Positions 42,040 through 53,272 of a stretch of 64,000 nucleotides of DNA are shown here, piece after piece. The notes under the pieces are model-generated. The model worked only from the letters and a program-made list of their open reading frames with translations. It made no database searches and was not told the origin of the DNA. Position numbers and translations under genes: made by a program. The stretch's first letter is position 1. The number at the start of each line of letters is the position of its first letter. This stretch comes from CAWCQC01 sp963819905 (GTDB lineage: Bacteria > Actinomycetota > Thermoleophilia > Gaiellales > Gaiellaceae): assembly GCA_963819905.1 (NCBI GenBank), contig CAWFXP010000009.1, positions 434,001 through 498,000 of the forward strand. Direction: 5' to 3'.

Positions 42040-42632
42040 GTCGAGGGGCCGGCGTAATGCGGATTCTGGTGGCCGAGGACGAGACGCTCATCCGGCTCGA
42101 CCTGAAGGACATCATCGAGCGGGCGGGCTTCGAGGTCTGCGCGGAGGCGCGCGACGGCGAAGAGGCGGTCGAGCTGGCCCGGAGCGAGGAGCCGGATCTC
42201 GCCATCCTCGACGTCAAGATGCCGAGGCTCGACGGGATCGAGGCCGCCCGGCGCATCCTCGGCGAGCGCCCGATTCCGATCGTCATGCTGACGGCCTACA
42301 GCCAGGCCGACCTCGTTGCCCGGGCGGTGGAGGCGGGCGTGTTCGGCTACCTCGTCAAGCCGTTTCGCGAGGCCGACCTGCTGCCGGCGATCCGGGCCGC
42401 AAGCGCGCGCCACGACGAGCTCGAGGCGCTTCGGGAAGAGGCTGAGTCGCTCGCCGAGGCGCTCGCGACCAGGAAGATCGTCGAGCGGGCGAAGGGCCTC
42501 CTGATGGACCGCGAGGGACTGACCGAGCAGGAAGCGTTCGCCCGCCTGCGCCGCGCGAGCCAGATCTCGGGCCGGCCGATGCGCGTCGTGGCCGAGGCCC
42601 TGATCGCAACGTTCGAGGGTGACGGCGAGTGA
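42036..42632 (+). CDS. pdtaR: PdtaR-like response regulator with ANTAR RNA-binding domain
   Basis: 198 residues. Receiver domain with acidic pocket VAEDETLI, phospho-Asp in LAILDVKMPRLDG, and the K in YLVKPF. The C-terminus is an ANTAR domain (RKIVERAKGLLMDREGLTEQEAFARLRRASQISGRPM), which binds paired hairpins to prevent termination. ATG 42036 overlaps pdtaS; ATG 42057 is an alternative. Targets may include leader hairpins such as that upstream of glnA, but this is conjecture. Confidence 0.93.
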   Translation: MSRGAGVMRILVAEDETLIRLDLKDIIERAGFEVCAEARDGEEAVELARSEEPDLAILDVKMPRLDGIEAARRILGERPIPIVMLTAYSQADLVARAVEAGVFGYLVKPFREADLLPAIRAASARHDELEALREEAESLAEALATRKIVERAKGLLMDREGLTEQEAFARLRRASQISGRPMRVVAEALIATFEGDGE

Positions 42633-43396
42633 TGGACGACGCTCGCCTCGCGCTCCTCGTCGGACGGACGGTCGAGGCGCTTCGCGCCCTGGTCGAGGAG
42701 CTCGAGATCACGAACGACGAGTGGTACTCGGCGCTCGAGTTCCTGAACGAGGTCGGCAGGCGCGGGGAGTTCGTCATCCTCTCGGACGTGAACGGCCTCT
42801 CCGTCCTCGTCGACGAGGTGACGCACCGACTCGAGGGCGGCGCGACGCCGTCGAACGTGCTCGGTCCGTTCTGGCTTCCGGACGCGCCGCTCATGGACTC
42901 GCCCGCACAGATCTGCCGTGCCGACGAGCCGGGCGAGCCGCTCGTGCTCACCGGAGTCGTTCGCGGTGCGGAGGGAGAGCCGCTTCCGAACGCGGTGATC
43001 GACGCGTGGCAGACGGCGGCCAACCGCCTGTACGAGAACCAGGACCCCGACCAGCCGGACATGAACCTCCGCGGCCGCATCCGCGTTTCTCGGGACGGTT
43101 CGTACGAGCTGCGAACGGTGCGACCCGTCCCGTACGAGATCCCGACCGACGGCGCGGTGGGACGGTTCCTGTCGGCGTTCGGCCGCCACGCCTGGCGGCC
43201 CGCCCACCTTCACTTCAAGGTGGAGGCCCCCGGCCACCAGCCGCTCACGACGATGGTGTTCATGGCGAGCGATCCGTGGCTCGGCGACGACGCAATCGGG
43301 GCGGTCAAGGACTCGCTGGTCATCGCTCCCGAGCAGACGCCTGACGGCCCTGCCCGCGCGCGCTTCGACTTCAGGCTCGCCCCGGGCGATCCGTAG
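42632..43396 (+). CDS. intradiol ring-cleavage dioxygenase (catechol/hydroxyquinol type)
   Basis: 254 residues. The N-terminal helical dimerisation domain (about 1-75) precedes the catalytic beta-sandwich. Non-haem Fe(III) ligands are visible: Tyr in NRLYENQ, Tyr in PVPYEIPTDG and the His pair in RPAHLHFKV. SNVLGPFW and VIDAWQT are family blocks. It cleaves a catechol-like ring between the hydroxyls. No other aromatic degradation gene is in the window. The ATG overlaps the pdtaR stop (TGATG), which is an unusual pairing. Confidence 0.9.
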   Translation: MDDARLALLVGRTVEALRALVEELEITNDEWYSALEFLNEVGRRGEFVILSDVNGLSVLVDEVTHRLEGGATPSNVLGPFWLPDAPLMDSPAQICRADEPGEPLVLTGVVRGAEGEPLPNAVIDAWQTAANRLYENQDPDQPDMNLRGRIRVSRDGSYELRTVRPVPYEIPTDGAVGRFLSAFGRHAWRPAHLHFKVEAPGHQPLTTMVFMASDPWLGDDAIGAVKDSLVIAPEQTPDGPARARFDFRLAPGDP

Positions 43397-43438
43397 CCGG
43401 GCCCCGGAGCCGCGTGGGTCCGCGCAGGCCGACGCGGG

Positions 43439-43450
43439 TATGGTGTTCCC
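43439..43450 (+). promoter_or_regulatory. -10 element for a leaderless tkt mRNA
   Basis: TATGGT (43439-43444) ends 6 nt before the GTG at 43451. Confidence 0.35.
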
Positions 43451-45478
43451 GTGAGCGCCGACCTCGAGCAGCTGTCGATCGACACGATTCGCGTCCTCGC
43501 AATGGACGCCGTCCAGAAGGCGAACGCCGGGCATCCCGGCACGGCGATGGCGCTGGCGCCGGTCGCCTACACGATCTATCGCGAGCTCCTGCGCGCGAGC
43601 CCCGAGAACCCGTCATGGCCCGACCGCGACCGCTTCGTCCTCTCGGCCGGACACGCCTGCATTCTCCAGTACTCCGCCCTCCATCTCACCGGCTACGACC
43701 TGCCGATGAGCGAGCTCCAGCGTTTCCGTCAGTGGGAGTCGCGAACGCCCGGCCACCCCGAGCACTTCCTGACACCCGGCGTCGAGACGACGACCGGCCC
43801 GCTCGGCCAGGGCTTCTCGAACGCGGTGGGAATGGCGATGGCCGAACGAGTCCTCGCCCAGCGCTACAACCGGCCGGGGCACGAGATCGTCGACCACCGC
43901 GTCTTCGGCATCTGCTCCGACGGCGACCTGATGGAGGGCGTCTCCGCCGAGGCGGCCTCCCTCGCCGGCGCCTTCGGCCTCGGCAAGCTCGTCTTCGTCT
44001 ACGACGACAACCGGATAACGATCGACGGAACCACCGCGCTCTCGTTCGACTCGGAGGACACCGGCGCGCGGTTCGAGTCCTACGGCTGGCACGTCGAGCA
44101 CGTTGCCGACGTGAACGACCTGGGCGCGCTCCGGCAGGCGTTCGCGCTGGCGAGGGCCGAGACCGCCCGACCGTCGCTGATCGTCGTCCGTAGCCACATC
44201 GCCTACCCCGCCCCACATGCCCAGGACACGGCCAAGGCGCACGGCGCGCCGCTGGGTGAGGCCGAGGTGAAGGCCACGAAGGAGGTGCTCGGCTGGGATC
44301 CCGAAGCGACGTTCGTCGTGCCCGACCGGGTCTACGAGCACATGAGCCTTCGCGACCGCGGGCGCGAGGCCGAAGAGGAATGGCGCGGGCGGTTCGCTGC
44401 CTGGAGAGCTGCCTTCCCGGACCTCGCCGCCGACTGGGACCGAACGCAGGCCGGAAGGCTCGTCGACGGGTGGCAGGAAGCGCTTCCGGTCTTCGACCCG
44501 GCGGACAAGCCGAAGCTCGCGACGCGCAGCGCCGGAGCGGCCGTGATGGAAGCGTTCAAGCCGTTCGCACCCACGATGGTCGGCGGCGCGGCCGACCTCG
44601 TCGAGTCGACGAAGACGGTCTTCGACGGAGCGGGCGTCTACTCGGCCGACTGGGCCGGCAGGAACATTCCGTTCGGTATCCGCGAGCACGGCATGGGAGC
44701 GATCGTGAACGGCCTCGCCGTCCACGGTGGCATCGTCAAGCCGTTCGGCTCGACGTTTCTCATCTTCAGCGACTACATGCGAGGCGCCGTTCGCCTGTCG
44801 GCGCTCATGAGCCTGCCGGTCGTCTGGGTCTGGACACACGATTCGATCGGGCTCGGCGAGGACGGTCCGACGCACCAGCCCGTCGAGCACTACGCGGCGC
44901 TGCGCGCGATTCCGAACCTCTGGGTGATTCGGCCGGCCGATGCCAACGAGACCTCGGTCGCCTGGAAGATCGCGCTCGAGCGCTCCGAGGGCCCGGTGGC
45001 GATCCTTCTCACCCGGCAGGACGTGCCCGTTCTCGACCGGAGCGAGGTGGCGGCTGCGGCCGGTACCGAGCGCGGTGCCTACGTGCTCTGGGACGGGACG
45101 AACGGCAACGGCGCTCCTGACCTTCTCCTGCTGGCCACCGGCTCCGAGGTGTCGCTCGCCCTCGACGCTGCCAGGCTCCTGGCCGAGGACGGGCTCGCGG
45201 CCCGCGTCGTCTCGATGCCCTGCTGGGAGCTGTTCGAGCTGCAGCCGGAGGACTATCGCGACGAGGTGCTGCCGCCGGCCGTCGAGGCCAGGCTGGCGAT
45301 CGAGGCCGGCGTCCCGCTCGGCTGGCACCGCTGGGTCGGCGAGCGGGGCAGCGTGCTCGGCGTCGACCGCTTCGGCGCCTCGGCACCGGGTGCCACCGTG
45401 CTCAAGAAGTTCGGCTTCACCCCCGAAAACGTCGTCGCGCGGGCCGAGACGCTCGTCGAGCGCCGCCAGCCCGTCTGA
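43451..45478 (+). CDS. tkt: transketolase
   Basis: 675 residues, GTG start. Thiamine diphosphate motif GDGDLMEGVSAEA with NRITIDG, the N-terminal KANAGHPGTAMALAPV and TTGPLGQGFSNAVGMA, and C-terminal VWTHDSIGLGEDGPTHQPVEH are classical. It moves two-carbon units in the pentose phosphate pathway. First gene of a tkt-tal-zwf-opcA set. Confidence 0.97.
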   Translation: MSADLEQLSIDTIRVLAMDAVQKANAGHPGTAMALAPVAYTIYRELLRASPENPSWPDRDRFVLSAGHACILQYSALHLTGYDLPMSELQRFRQWESRTPGHPEHFLTPGVETTTGPLGQGFSNAVGMAMAERVLAQRYNRPGHEIVDHRVFGICSDGDLMEGVSAEAASLAGAFGLGKLVFVYDDNRITIDGTTALSFDSEDTGARFESYGWHVEHVADVNDLGALRQAFALARAETARPSLIVVRSHIAYPAPHAQDTAKAHGAPLGEAEVKATKEVLGWDPEATFVVPDRVYEHMSLRDRGREAEEEWRGRFAAWRAAFPDLAADWDRTQAGRLVDGWQEALPVFDPADKPKLATRSAGAAVMEAFKPFAPTMVGGAADLVESTKTVFDGAGVYSADWAGRNIPFGIREHGMGAIVNGLAVHGGIVKPFGSTFLIFSDYMRGAVRLSALMSLPVVWVWTHDSIGLGEDGPTHQPVEHYAALRAIPNLWVIRPADANETSVAWKIALERSEGPVAILLTRQDVPVLDRSEVAAAAGTERGAYVLWDGTNGNGAPDLLLLATGSEVSLALDAARLLAEDGLAARVVSMPCWELFELQPEDYRDEVLPPAVEARLAIEAGVPLGWHRWVGERGSVLGVDRFGASAPGATVLKKFGFTPENVVARAETLVERRQPV

Positions 45479-45500
45479 ACCCGCGGCCCAGGAGGAACCC

Positions 45501-46607
45501 ATGGCCAAGACTCCGCTCCAGCGCCTGGCGAACGAGGGCCAGAGCGTATGGATCGACTACCTCTCTCGCGATCTGCTCGAACGCGGCACGCTCGCCGGGC
45601 TGATGCAATCGGCGGGCGTCGTCGGCGTGACGTCGAACCCGACGATCTTCCAGAAGGCCCTCTCCGAGGGAAGCGCCTACGACGAGCAGCTGCGCGAGGT
45701 TCTCGCCGAGACTGACGACCCGAAGGAGATCTTCGTTCGGCTCGCGGGCAAGGACGTCGGCGACGCCTGCGACCTCCTGCGACCCGTGTGGGAGAAGACC
45801 GGCGGGCGCGACGGCTTCGTCTCGATGGAGGTCGACCCGCGCCTGGCCTACGACACCGAGGCCACGGTCGCCGAGGCCGTCCGACTCCACGAGCTCGTCG
45901 ACCGCCCCAACCTGCTCGTGAAGATCCCGGCCACGAAGCCGGGGCTTCCCGCGATCGAGGAGATGATCGCGAAGGGCAAGTCGATCAACGTGACGCTCAT
46001 CTTCTCGCTCGAGCGCTACGCGGAGGTGACCGAGGCGTACATCCGCGGGCTCGAGCGCCTCGTCGCCCACGGCGGCGACCCGAGCCGGGTCCACTCCGTT
46101 GCGAGCTTCTTCGTCTCACGGGTGGACACCGAGGCCGACCGGCGGCTCGACGAGATCGGCGGTCACGACGAGCTCAAGGGCCGGCTGGCGGTCGCGAACG
46201 CCCGTCTCGCCTACCAGCTCTACCTCGAGACGTTCGCGGGCGAGCGCTGGGACTACCTGGTCTCGAAGGGCGCCGCCACGCAGCGGTGCCTCTGGGCCTC
46301 GACGTCGACGAAGAACCCCACGTATTCCGACGTGCTCTACGTCGACGAGCTGATCGGCCCGGCGACCGTCAACACGATGCCCGAGGAGACGATCGAGGCC
46401 TTTCAGGATCACGGGACAGTGGCGCCGACGCTCACGCGCCGCGTCCGCAAGTCGGTGAAGCTCTTCGAGCAGCTCGCCGAGGCGGGCGTCGACTACGCAG
46501 ACGTCACGGAGACCCTCGAGCGCGAGGGCGTCGAGAAGTTCGATGCCTCGTTCGTCGAGCTGCTCGAGGGCATCCGCGCCTCGAGCGGGGAGCTCGTCAC
46601 GGCCTGA
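45501..46607 (+). CDS. tal: transaldolase
   Basis: 368 residues. SVWIDYLSRDLL, GVTSNPTIFQKAL, the Schiff-base lysine in LLVKIPATKPG, and GAATQRCLWASTSTKNP identify the longer actinobacterial transaldolase. AGGAGGAACCC directly before ATG 45501 is a strong ribosome site. Confidence 0.96.
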   Translation: MAKTPLQRLANEGQSVWIDYLSRDLLERGTLAGLMQSAGVVGVTSNPTIFQKALSEGSAYDEQLREVLAETDDPKEIFVRLAGKDVGDACDLLRPVWEKTGGRDGFVSMEVDPRLAYDTEATVAEAVRLHELVDRPNLLVKIPATKPGLPAIEEMIAKGKSINVTLIFSLERYAEVTEAYIRGLERLVAHGGDPSRVHSVASFFVSRVDTEADRRLDEIGGHDELKGRLAVANARLAYQLYLETFAGERWDYLVSKGAATQRCLWASTSTKNPTYSDVLYVDELIGPATVNTMPEETIEAFQDHGTVAPTLTRRVRKSVKLFEQLAEAGVDYADVTETLEREGVEKFDASFVELLEGIRASSGELVTA

Positions 46608-46617
46608 GCCGGCGTTC

Positions 46618-48122
<1,505 letters not shown>

Positions 48123-48126
<4 letters not shown>

Positions 48127-48980
48127 TCGAGAACGCAAGCATCCGCGCGATCGAGGCGGAGCTCGGGCGGCTCGGCGAGGAGGCCGCCGAGCCGGGGCAG
48201 CACTCCGTGAACCGGACACGCGTGCTGACGCACATGGCCTGGGTGCCGCCCGAGTGGGAGGCGGCCGCCCGCGCGGTGCTCGACAACCTCGGCGAGCGTC
48301 ACCCGTCCCGGACGATCATCCTGCTCCCGGACGCAGCCTCCGCGCGCGACGCGCTCGATGCGGAGGTCGATCTTCGCTGTTTCGCGTACGCCGGGCACGA
48401 GCGGAGCGTCTGCTCCGAGGTGGTGGCGATCTGGCTGCGCGGGAGGACGGCGCATGCCCCCGCGAGCGTCGCCCAGCCGCTGCTCGTGGCCGACGTGCCG
48501 ACGTTCCTTCGCTGGCGCGGCGCTCTTCCCTTCGGCGAGCCCGAGCTCGAGCAGCTCGTCGGCGTCGCCGACCGGTTGATCGTCGACTCGACCGAGTGGC
48601 CGGGCGCGACCGAGGCGTTCGAAGCCCTTCCGTCGCTGTTCGAGCAGGCCGTGGTCTCGGACCTCGCCTGGGCCCGGATCGAGCCCTGGCGGCGGGCGGT
48701 TGCCGCCATGTGGCCGGACGTGGCGACCCCGGCGCTGCTCCGGGCCAGAGCCCCGCTCGCCGAGGCGCTCCTGCTCGCACGGTGGCTGGAGACGCGCCTC
48801 GGCCGGCCGGTCGAGCTCGAGCACGAGCCGGCCGACGCCACGGACCTCGTCGAGATCGACGGCCGGGCAGCGGTTCCCGATCGCTCCGAGCCGGTTTCCC
48901 CGAGCGCTCTCCTCTCCGCCCAGCTCGAGATCCACGGGCGCGACTCGGTCTTCGAAGCCGCTGTGCGCGCGCTCACGTAA
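48123..48980 (+). CDS. opcA: OpcA, glucose-6-phosphate dehydrogenase assembly/activator protein
   Basis: 285 residues from TTG 48123. IEAELGRLGEE, SVNRTRVLTHMAWVPPEWE, HPSRTIILLPD, CSEVVAIWLRG and VADVPTFLRWRGALPFGEP, DSTEW are typical of OpcA, which in cyanobacteria and actinobacteria activates Zwf. Its position directly after zwf supports this. No pgl gene follows; instead the glycan locus begins. Confidence 0.92.
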
Positions 48981-49023
48981 GGGCGGGGCGACGAACGGCC
49001 GATATCCTGGTCGGAAAGCTCTG

Positions 49024-49668
49024 ATGGACGCCAAGGCAGCATCGCGGCCCTTCGCCACGGCGTTCCGACGCTGGTGGTGGATGATCGTCGTCGCGACGAT
49101 CGTAGCCGGCATTGTCGGATACGTCGTCGCGTCGCGTGAACGGCCCATGTACGAGGCCGAGGTGCAGGTGCTCGTCGGACCCATCAACGCGGATGCCGAT
49201 ACCCAGGCCGCCGCAGGCAGCCTTGCGGCTACCTACACGGCGCTGGTGACCAGCGAACCCGTGCTTGCCGCGACGAGCGAGGCGCTAGGAGCGGCCAACG
49301 ACGACGAGTACGCGTGGGGCCCCACTGGTGCCAGCGCGAACGTGACCACCCGGATCCTGACCATCACGGTTCAGAGCGATGACCCGGAGTTGGCAGCACG
49401 GATTGCGAACACGCTTGCCGAGAACGTGGCCAATCGGGTCGCGGCAGTGACCCCCTCGACCGAAACGAGCCAGCTGCGGGTGATCGAGCCGGCTACTCCT
49501 CCGCCGACGCCAAGCCACCCGCTCCCCGCCCGCGATGGGATCTTCGCGGCCCTGGCAGGCTTGTGCGCATCCATCGCTCTGGCTGTCGTCTTCGAGGCGA
49601 TGCGTACTGTAGGCAGGCGGCGCAGAGTCGTCGTCGATCGGCCTGACACCCGAGCAGAGGCGTCTTAA
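49024..49668 (+). CDS. Wzz-like polysaccharide chain-length/co-polymerase protein
   Basis: 214 residues. Two membrane spans (about 16-37 and 173-193) flank an extracytoplasmic domain, the layout of Wzz/YveK proteins; YEAEVQVLVGP is the usual start of that domain, and ILTITVQSDDPELAARIANTLAENV its helix. A Pro-rich stretch precedes the second span. There is no kinase domain. It is the first gene of the glycan locus; a TATCCT box lies near 49003. Confidence 0.8.
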   Translation: MDAKAASRPFATAFRRWWWMIVVATIVAGIVGYVVASRERPMYEAEVQVLVGPINADADTQAAAGSLAATYTALVTSEPVLAATSEALGAANDDEYAWGPTGASANVTTRILTITVQSDDPELAARIANTLAENVANRVAAVTPSTETSQLRVIEPATPPPTPSHPLPARDGIFAALAGLCASIALAVVFEAMRTVGRRRRVVVDRPDTRAEAS

Positions 49669-49757
49669 GACAGGACCGGAAACCGCCGATGAAACGTCAG
49701 TGCGGCGACCGACCATGAATCCGGTCGCTGCGCGTGATCGAACTGCACGTGCACGAC

Positions 49758-50792
49758 ATGGATCCAGACGTCACCGTTATCATCCCGACCCGTAACCGCT
49801 GGAACCTCCTGAAGCGCACCCTTGGGAGTGCGCTTGGCCAGCAGGGCGTCAACCTCGAGGTGATCGTTGTCGACGATTCATCGACTGACGAGACCCCGCT
49901 GGAGTTGGCTCGTGTGAGCGACACCCGTCTTCGCGTCATCCGAAACGCGAATCGCCAGGGTGTCGCAGCCACGCGGAATCGTGCCCTCGACGAAGCCGCA
50001 GGGAAATGGGTCGCCTTCCTCGACGACGACGATTTGTGGTCACCCACAAAGTTGAGTAAGGTGCTCGCGTCCGCATCCGAACGTCGTGACGCAGCTTGGG
50101 CGTACAGTGCCGCTTTCGTCGTCAATGACGCGATGGATGTGCTTCAGGTCGCCGCTGCACCCGATCCCTCGCAGATCAGCACGGTCCTCCTAACGCGGAA
50201 CGCCGTCCCCGGTGGTTGTTCCAACGTCGTTGCTGAAGCGGCCCTCGTCCGCACTGTGGGTGGCTTCGATACGGAACTGAGCCTGCTCGCCGACTGGGAC
50301 CTGTGGATCCGACTCGCTCTCGCTGCCCCGGCCGCGAGTTGCGCCGAGGCCCTGGTGGCGTACGTGCGTCATCCGGGCAGCATGGTCCGTGGCGGAGAGG
50401 AGCACGTGATTCGCGAAGTTGACCGCCTTGTTGCAAAGCATCGAAACGAAGCTGCCGCGCACCGCGTGGAGCCGGACCTTCGGCGACTCTACCGCTACTT
50501 CGCTCGGTCGCATCGTCGCGCGGGCCGGCGTTTCTCGGCCTCGAGGATGTACGTGGAAATGGCCCTCGCTCACCGTAGTCCCGGCGATCTGCTACGAGCG
50601 GGTGGAGTCCTGCTAGGCGAGCGCGTGCTTCGAACCGGCGCCTGGACGAAACGAACGAAGCCAGCTGCCACGTTGCCTCTATCTCGGCCGGCATGGCTGG
50701 CTGCGTACCGTACAGATGCCAGGCCGGGTGATCCGAGCAATGGCGAGGGTGGGAGTTGCGCAAGACCGCTGGCGAAGAGGACGGGCTCGTAG
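49758..50792 (+). CDS. family 2 glycosyltransferase
   Basis: 344 residues. MDPDVTVIIPTRNRWNLLKRTL starts the GT-A fold; VIVVDDSSTDETP and the DxD-type metal motif in WVAFLDDDDLW follow, then GGFDTELSLLADWDLWIRLA near the acceptor site. It transfers a sugar from a nucleotide donor, probably on the cytoplasmic face. GTG 49734 is an alternative start; ATG 49758 was chosen because the fold begins right after it. GC is lower than in the flanking metabolic genes. Confidence 0.85.
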   Translation: MDPDVTVIIPTRNRWNLLKRTLGSALGQQGVNLEVIVVDDSSTDETPLELARVSDTRLRVIRNANRQGVAATRNRALDEAAGKWVAFLDDDDLWSPTKLSKVLASASERRDAAWAYSAAFVVNDAMDVLQVAAAPDPSQISTVLLTRNAVPGGCSNVVAEAALVRTVGGFDTELSLLADWDLWIRLALAAPAASCAEALVAYVRHPGSMVRGGEEHVIREVDRLVAKHRNEAAAHRVEPDLRRLYRYFARSHRRAGRRFSASRMYVEMALAHRSPGDLLRAGGVLLGERVLRTGAWTKRTKPAATLPLSRPAWLAAYRTDARPGDPSNGEGGSCARPLAKRTGS

Positions 50793-53272
50793 TGATGTCC
50801 CGCACGAGGCTTCAAACTGCGAAGGTCTTTCACGTTGCGCTCGACGAACCTCTTCGCCCGCTCGCAGTGGAACCTCACTATCGAGAGGCTCTCGTCGTTC
50901 TGACGCGCCACGGTCAGGTACTTGGCAGAGTCTATATCCCGGCTCTAGAGACTATCCAGGTCGATATCTTGGCCGCCGCAATTGTGGAATCTGTCGGCGA
51001 TCGGCTCTGGCAGCGGGAATATCTCGAGACCGTGTTGGAGGCTTCGCGGCGAGTGCCTCCGGAAGCAACAGATCGTACCATATCGGTGGTCGTATGCACC
51101 AAGGATCGATCTGAGGTGCTGGCAAGGTGTCTCGATAGCTTGCTCGCTCTCGCGACCCGGCCGTACGAGATCATTGTCGTCGACAATTGCCCCAGCGACC
51201 AGTCCACCCGAGCTTTGTGTGAGCGATACTCCGTTCGCTACGTGTTAGAAGACGATAGACCCGGTGTCTCGCGAGCGCGCAACCGAGGAATCATCGAGGC
51301 GGCAGGCGAACTGGTCGCGTTCACGGACGACGACTGCATTGTCGATCCGCATTGGTTGGACGGTGTTGGCGACGAGTTCGAAGATCCTCTGGTAATGGAA
51401 GTTACAGGATTTGTCGGGCCGGCCGAGTTGGAGACGCGCGCGCAGTACCTTTTCGAGCGGCAGGGCGGCTTTCACCGCGGATTCGAACGCCGAGTGTTCA
51501 ACGGAGCATGGGACGATCCCGTCACCTCCGCTGGACGCGCAGGCGCAAGCGCGAACGCGATCTTCCGGCGCTCGGTCTTCGAGCACGTAGGCCTCTTTGC
51601 CGAGGATCTCGGTCCTGGAACCCCAGCGCGCTCCGGAGAAGATACATACGCCAACTATCGCATTCTTCGAAGCGGATACAAGATCGTCTTCGATCCGAGC
51701 CGGATCGTTTGGCACCGACATCGTCGTGACGATCGCGGTCTTCGAACCGTTCTGTTCGACTATGCGGTCTCATCGTTCGCATACGCGACACGGTGTCTGG
51801 TGAAACACCGGGAGGCGACCGCGTTCCGCTTCGTGAGATGGTGGTGGTTCGATCACATCCCACACGAGCTGTGGGCAATCGCCCGTCGGAAGGCGAATCG
51901 CCTACCGCTGCGCGTTGTGCTCGCGGAGGCGTACGGGACGGTCGTGGGCCCATGGCGACTGAGACGGTCGGTGGCCAGCCGACGTGGGACTCCGCAGCTT
52001 CAGCTCCCCGAGCTACCGGATGAGGCGGAGGAGAGAGAGCTCCGCGTGAGCAAGGAAGCACCCCGCGTCTCGGTCGTGATTCCGTCACACAATCGTCGGG
52101 ATTCCCTCGGTCGAGTGCTCGACGGACTCGCCGCGCAGACGTACAGCACTGACTCGATCGAAGCGGTGGTCGTCCTGGATGGGTGCAGCGACGGGACCGC
52201 TGAGATGCTTCGATCAGCGAAATGGCCTTTTGACCTTCGGGTTTCGGAAGGATCACACGCTGGAATCGCCGCTGTGCGCAATGTTGGGTTGTCTGCCGCT
52301 CGCAACGATGTGATCCTCTTCCTCGATGACGACATCGTGCCGGATCGTGATTGCGTGACCGCACATGCGTCTGCGCATGAGTCGAGGAGGAATCACGTTG
52401 CTCTTGGATATTGCCCTCCTGTGGTGGACGACGGCGGTTGGTGGGCGTACGTGCTTCGATCCTGGTGGGAAGATCACTTCAGGCGGAAGCGTGAACCCCA
52501 ACACACGTGGACATATATGGACCTGACTACCGGGAACTCGTCCCTCCCACGTTCGCTACTGCTCGATTTCGGCGGTTTCGACGAAGATTTCACGAAGCGG
52601 CACGAGGACTGGGAGCTCGGAGTCCGAATGCTCGAGCGCGGCATCGTGCTCGCGTACTACCCGGACGCAATCGCCCGTCATTATCTCGACACGAGCCTGC
52701 GGGCAACGGTGCGAAACCAGCGACAAGAGGCACGCGATGACGTGCTCCTAGCTCGAAAGCATCCACACGTCATGAGCCAGCTCCCGCTTGCGCAGTATGT
52801 GGACGGACGCCCGAGCGCTAGCGAACGATTTGTCGAGCGATACGTACCGTTGGCCGATCGGCTGGAGACGCTAGGTATGAGAGGGACCTGGCAGCGCCTC
52901 GCGCGGCGTCTCGTTCGAGAAGCGTACGTACTGGGACTCAAAGACGCTGTTCCTGCCGCTGAGGAGTTCTTCTCACTTCTCGCTCCCATCTGGGCGTCGG
53001 CGCAGAAAGTCACCTGGAGCCTCGACGAGCATGCAATGGGACATATCGCTCCGGTCGGCTCGGCCGAGCTCGCTATCGAGTGGGGAGGAGAGGCCGTCGG
53101 TCGCGTCGTCGCTGTCGACCCAGGCGAGCACTGGGACTGGCGTTCCGTCGTAGAGCGTGTTGCACGGGAAACAGCTCAGTCAGCAAGAGTCGTCAGTCTG
53201 TGCGAGTTCCTCGAGCTGCGTGAGGCGGGCCTAGGGGCGCTTGCCGATCTGGAGCCGATGCATGTCCGTTAG
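50792..53272 (+). CDS. tandem family 2 glycosyltransferase with flanking repeated module
   Basis: 826 residues with two complete GT2 domains: about 96-330 (TISVVVCTKDRSEVLARCL, FTDDDCIVDP) and about 423-650 (RVSVVIPSHNRRDSLGRVL, ILFLDDDIVPD, with RHEDWELGVRM). Before the first (about 31-75, REALVVLTRHGQVLGRVYIP) and after the last (about 756-805, GSAELAIEWGGEAVGRVVAV) lie copies of a short module shared with the two following glycan genes. GC is about 55-58% in lines near 50.8-51.0 kb, and a rare TTA codon occurs at 51244. GTG overlaps the upstream stop; ATG 50795 is equally possible. Its 3' end overlaps the next gene by 11 bp. Confidence 0.82.
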   Translation: MMSRTRLQTAKVFHVALDEPLRPLAVEPHYREALVVLTRHGQVLGRVYIPALETIQVDILAAAIVESVGDRLWQREYLETVLEASRRVPPEATDRTISVVVCTKDRSEVLARCLDSLLALATRPYEIIVVDNCPSDQSTRALCERYSVRYVLEDDRPGVSRARNRGIIEAAGELVAFTDDDCIVDPHWLDGVGDEFEDPLVMEVTGFVGPAELETRAQYLFERQGGFHRGFERRVFNGAWDDPVTSAGRAGASANAIFRRSVFEHVGLFAEDLGPGTPARSGEDTYANYRILRSGYKIVFDPSRIVWHRHRRDDRGLRTVLFDYAVSSFAYATRCLVKHREATAFRFVRWWWFDHIPHELWAIARRKANRLPLRVVLAEAYGTVVGPWRLRRSVASRRGTPQLQLPELPDEAEERELRVSKEAPRVSVVIPSHNRRDSLGRVLDGLAAQTYSTDSIEAVVVLDGCSDGTAEMLRSAKWPFDLRVSEGSHAGIAAVRNVGLSAARNDVILFLDDDIVPDRDCVTAHASAHESRRNHVALGYCPPVVDDGGWWAYVLRSWWEDHFRRKREPQHTWTYMDLTTGNSSLPRSLLLDFGGFDEDFTKRHEDWELGVRMLERGIVLAYYPDAIARHYLDTSLRATVRNQRQEARDDVLLARKHPHVMSQLPLAQYVDGRPSASERFVERYVPLADRLETLGMRGTWQRLARRLVREAYVLGLKDAVPAAEEFFSLLAPIWASAQKVTWSLDEHAMGHIAPVGSAELAIEWGGEAVGRVVAVDPGEHWDWRSVVERVARETAQSARVVSLCEFLELREAGLGALADLEPMHVR

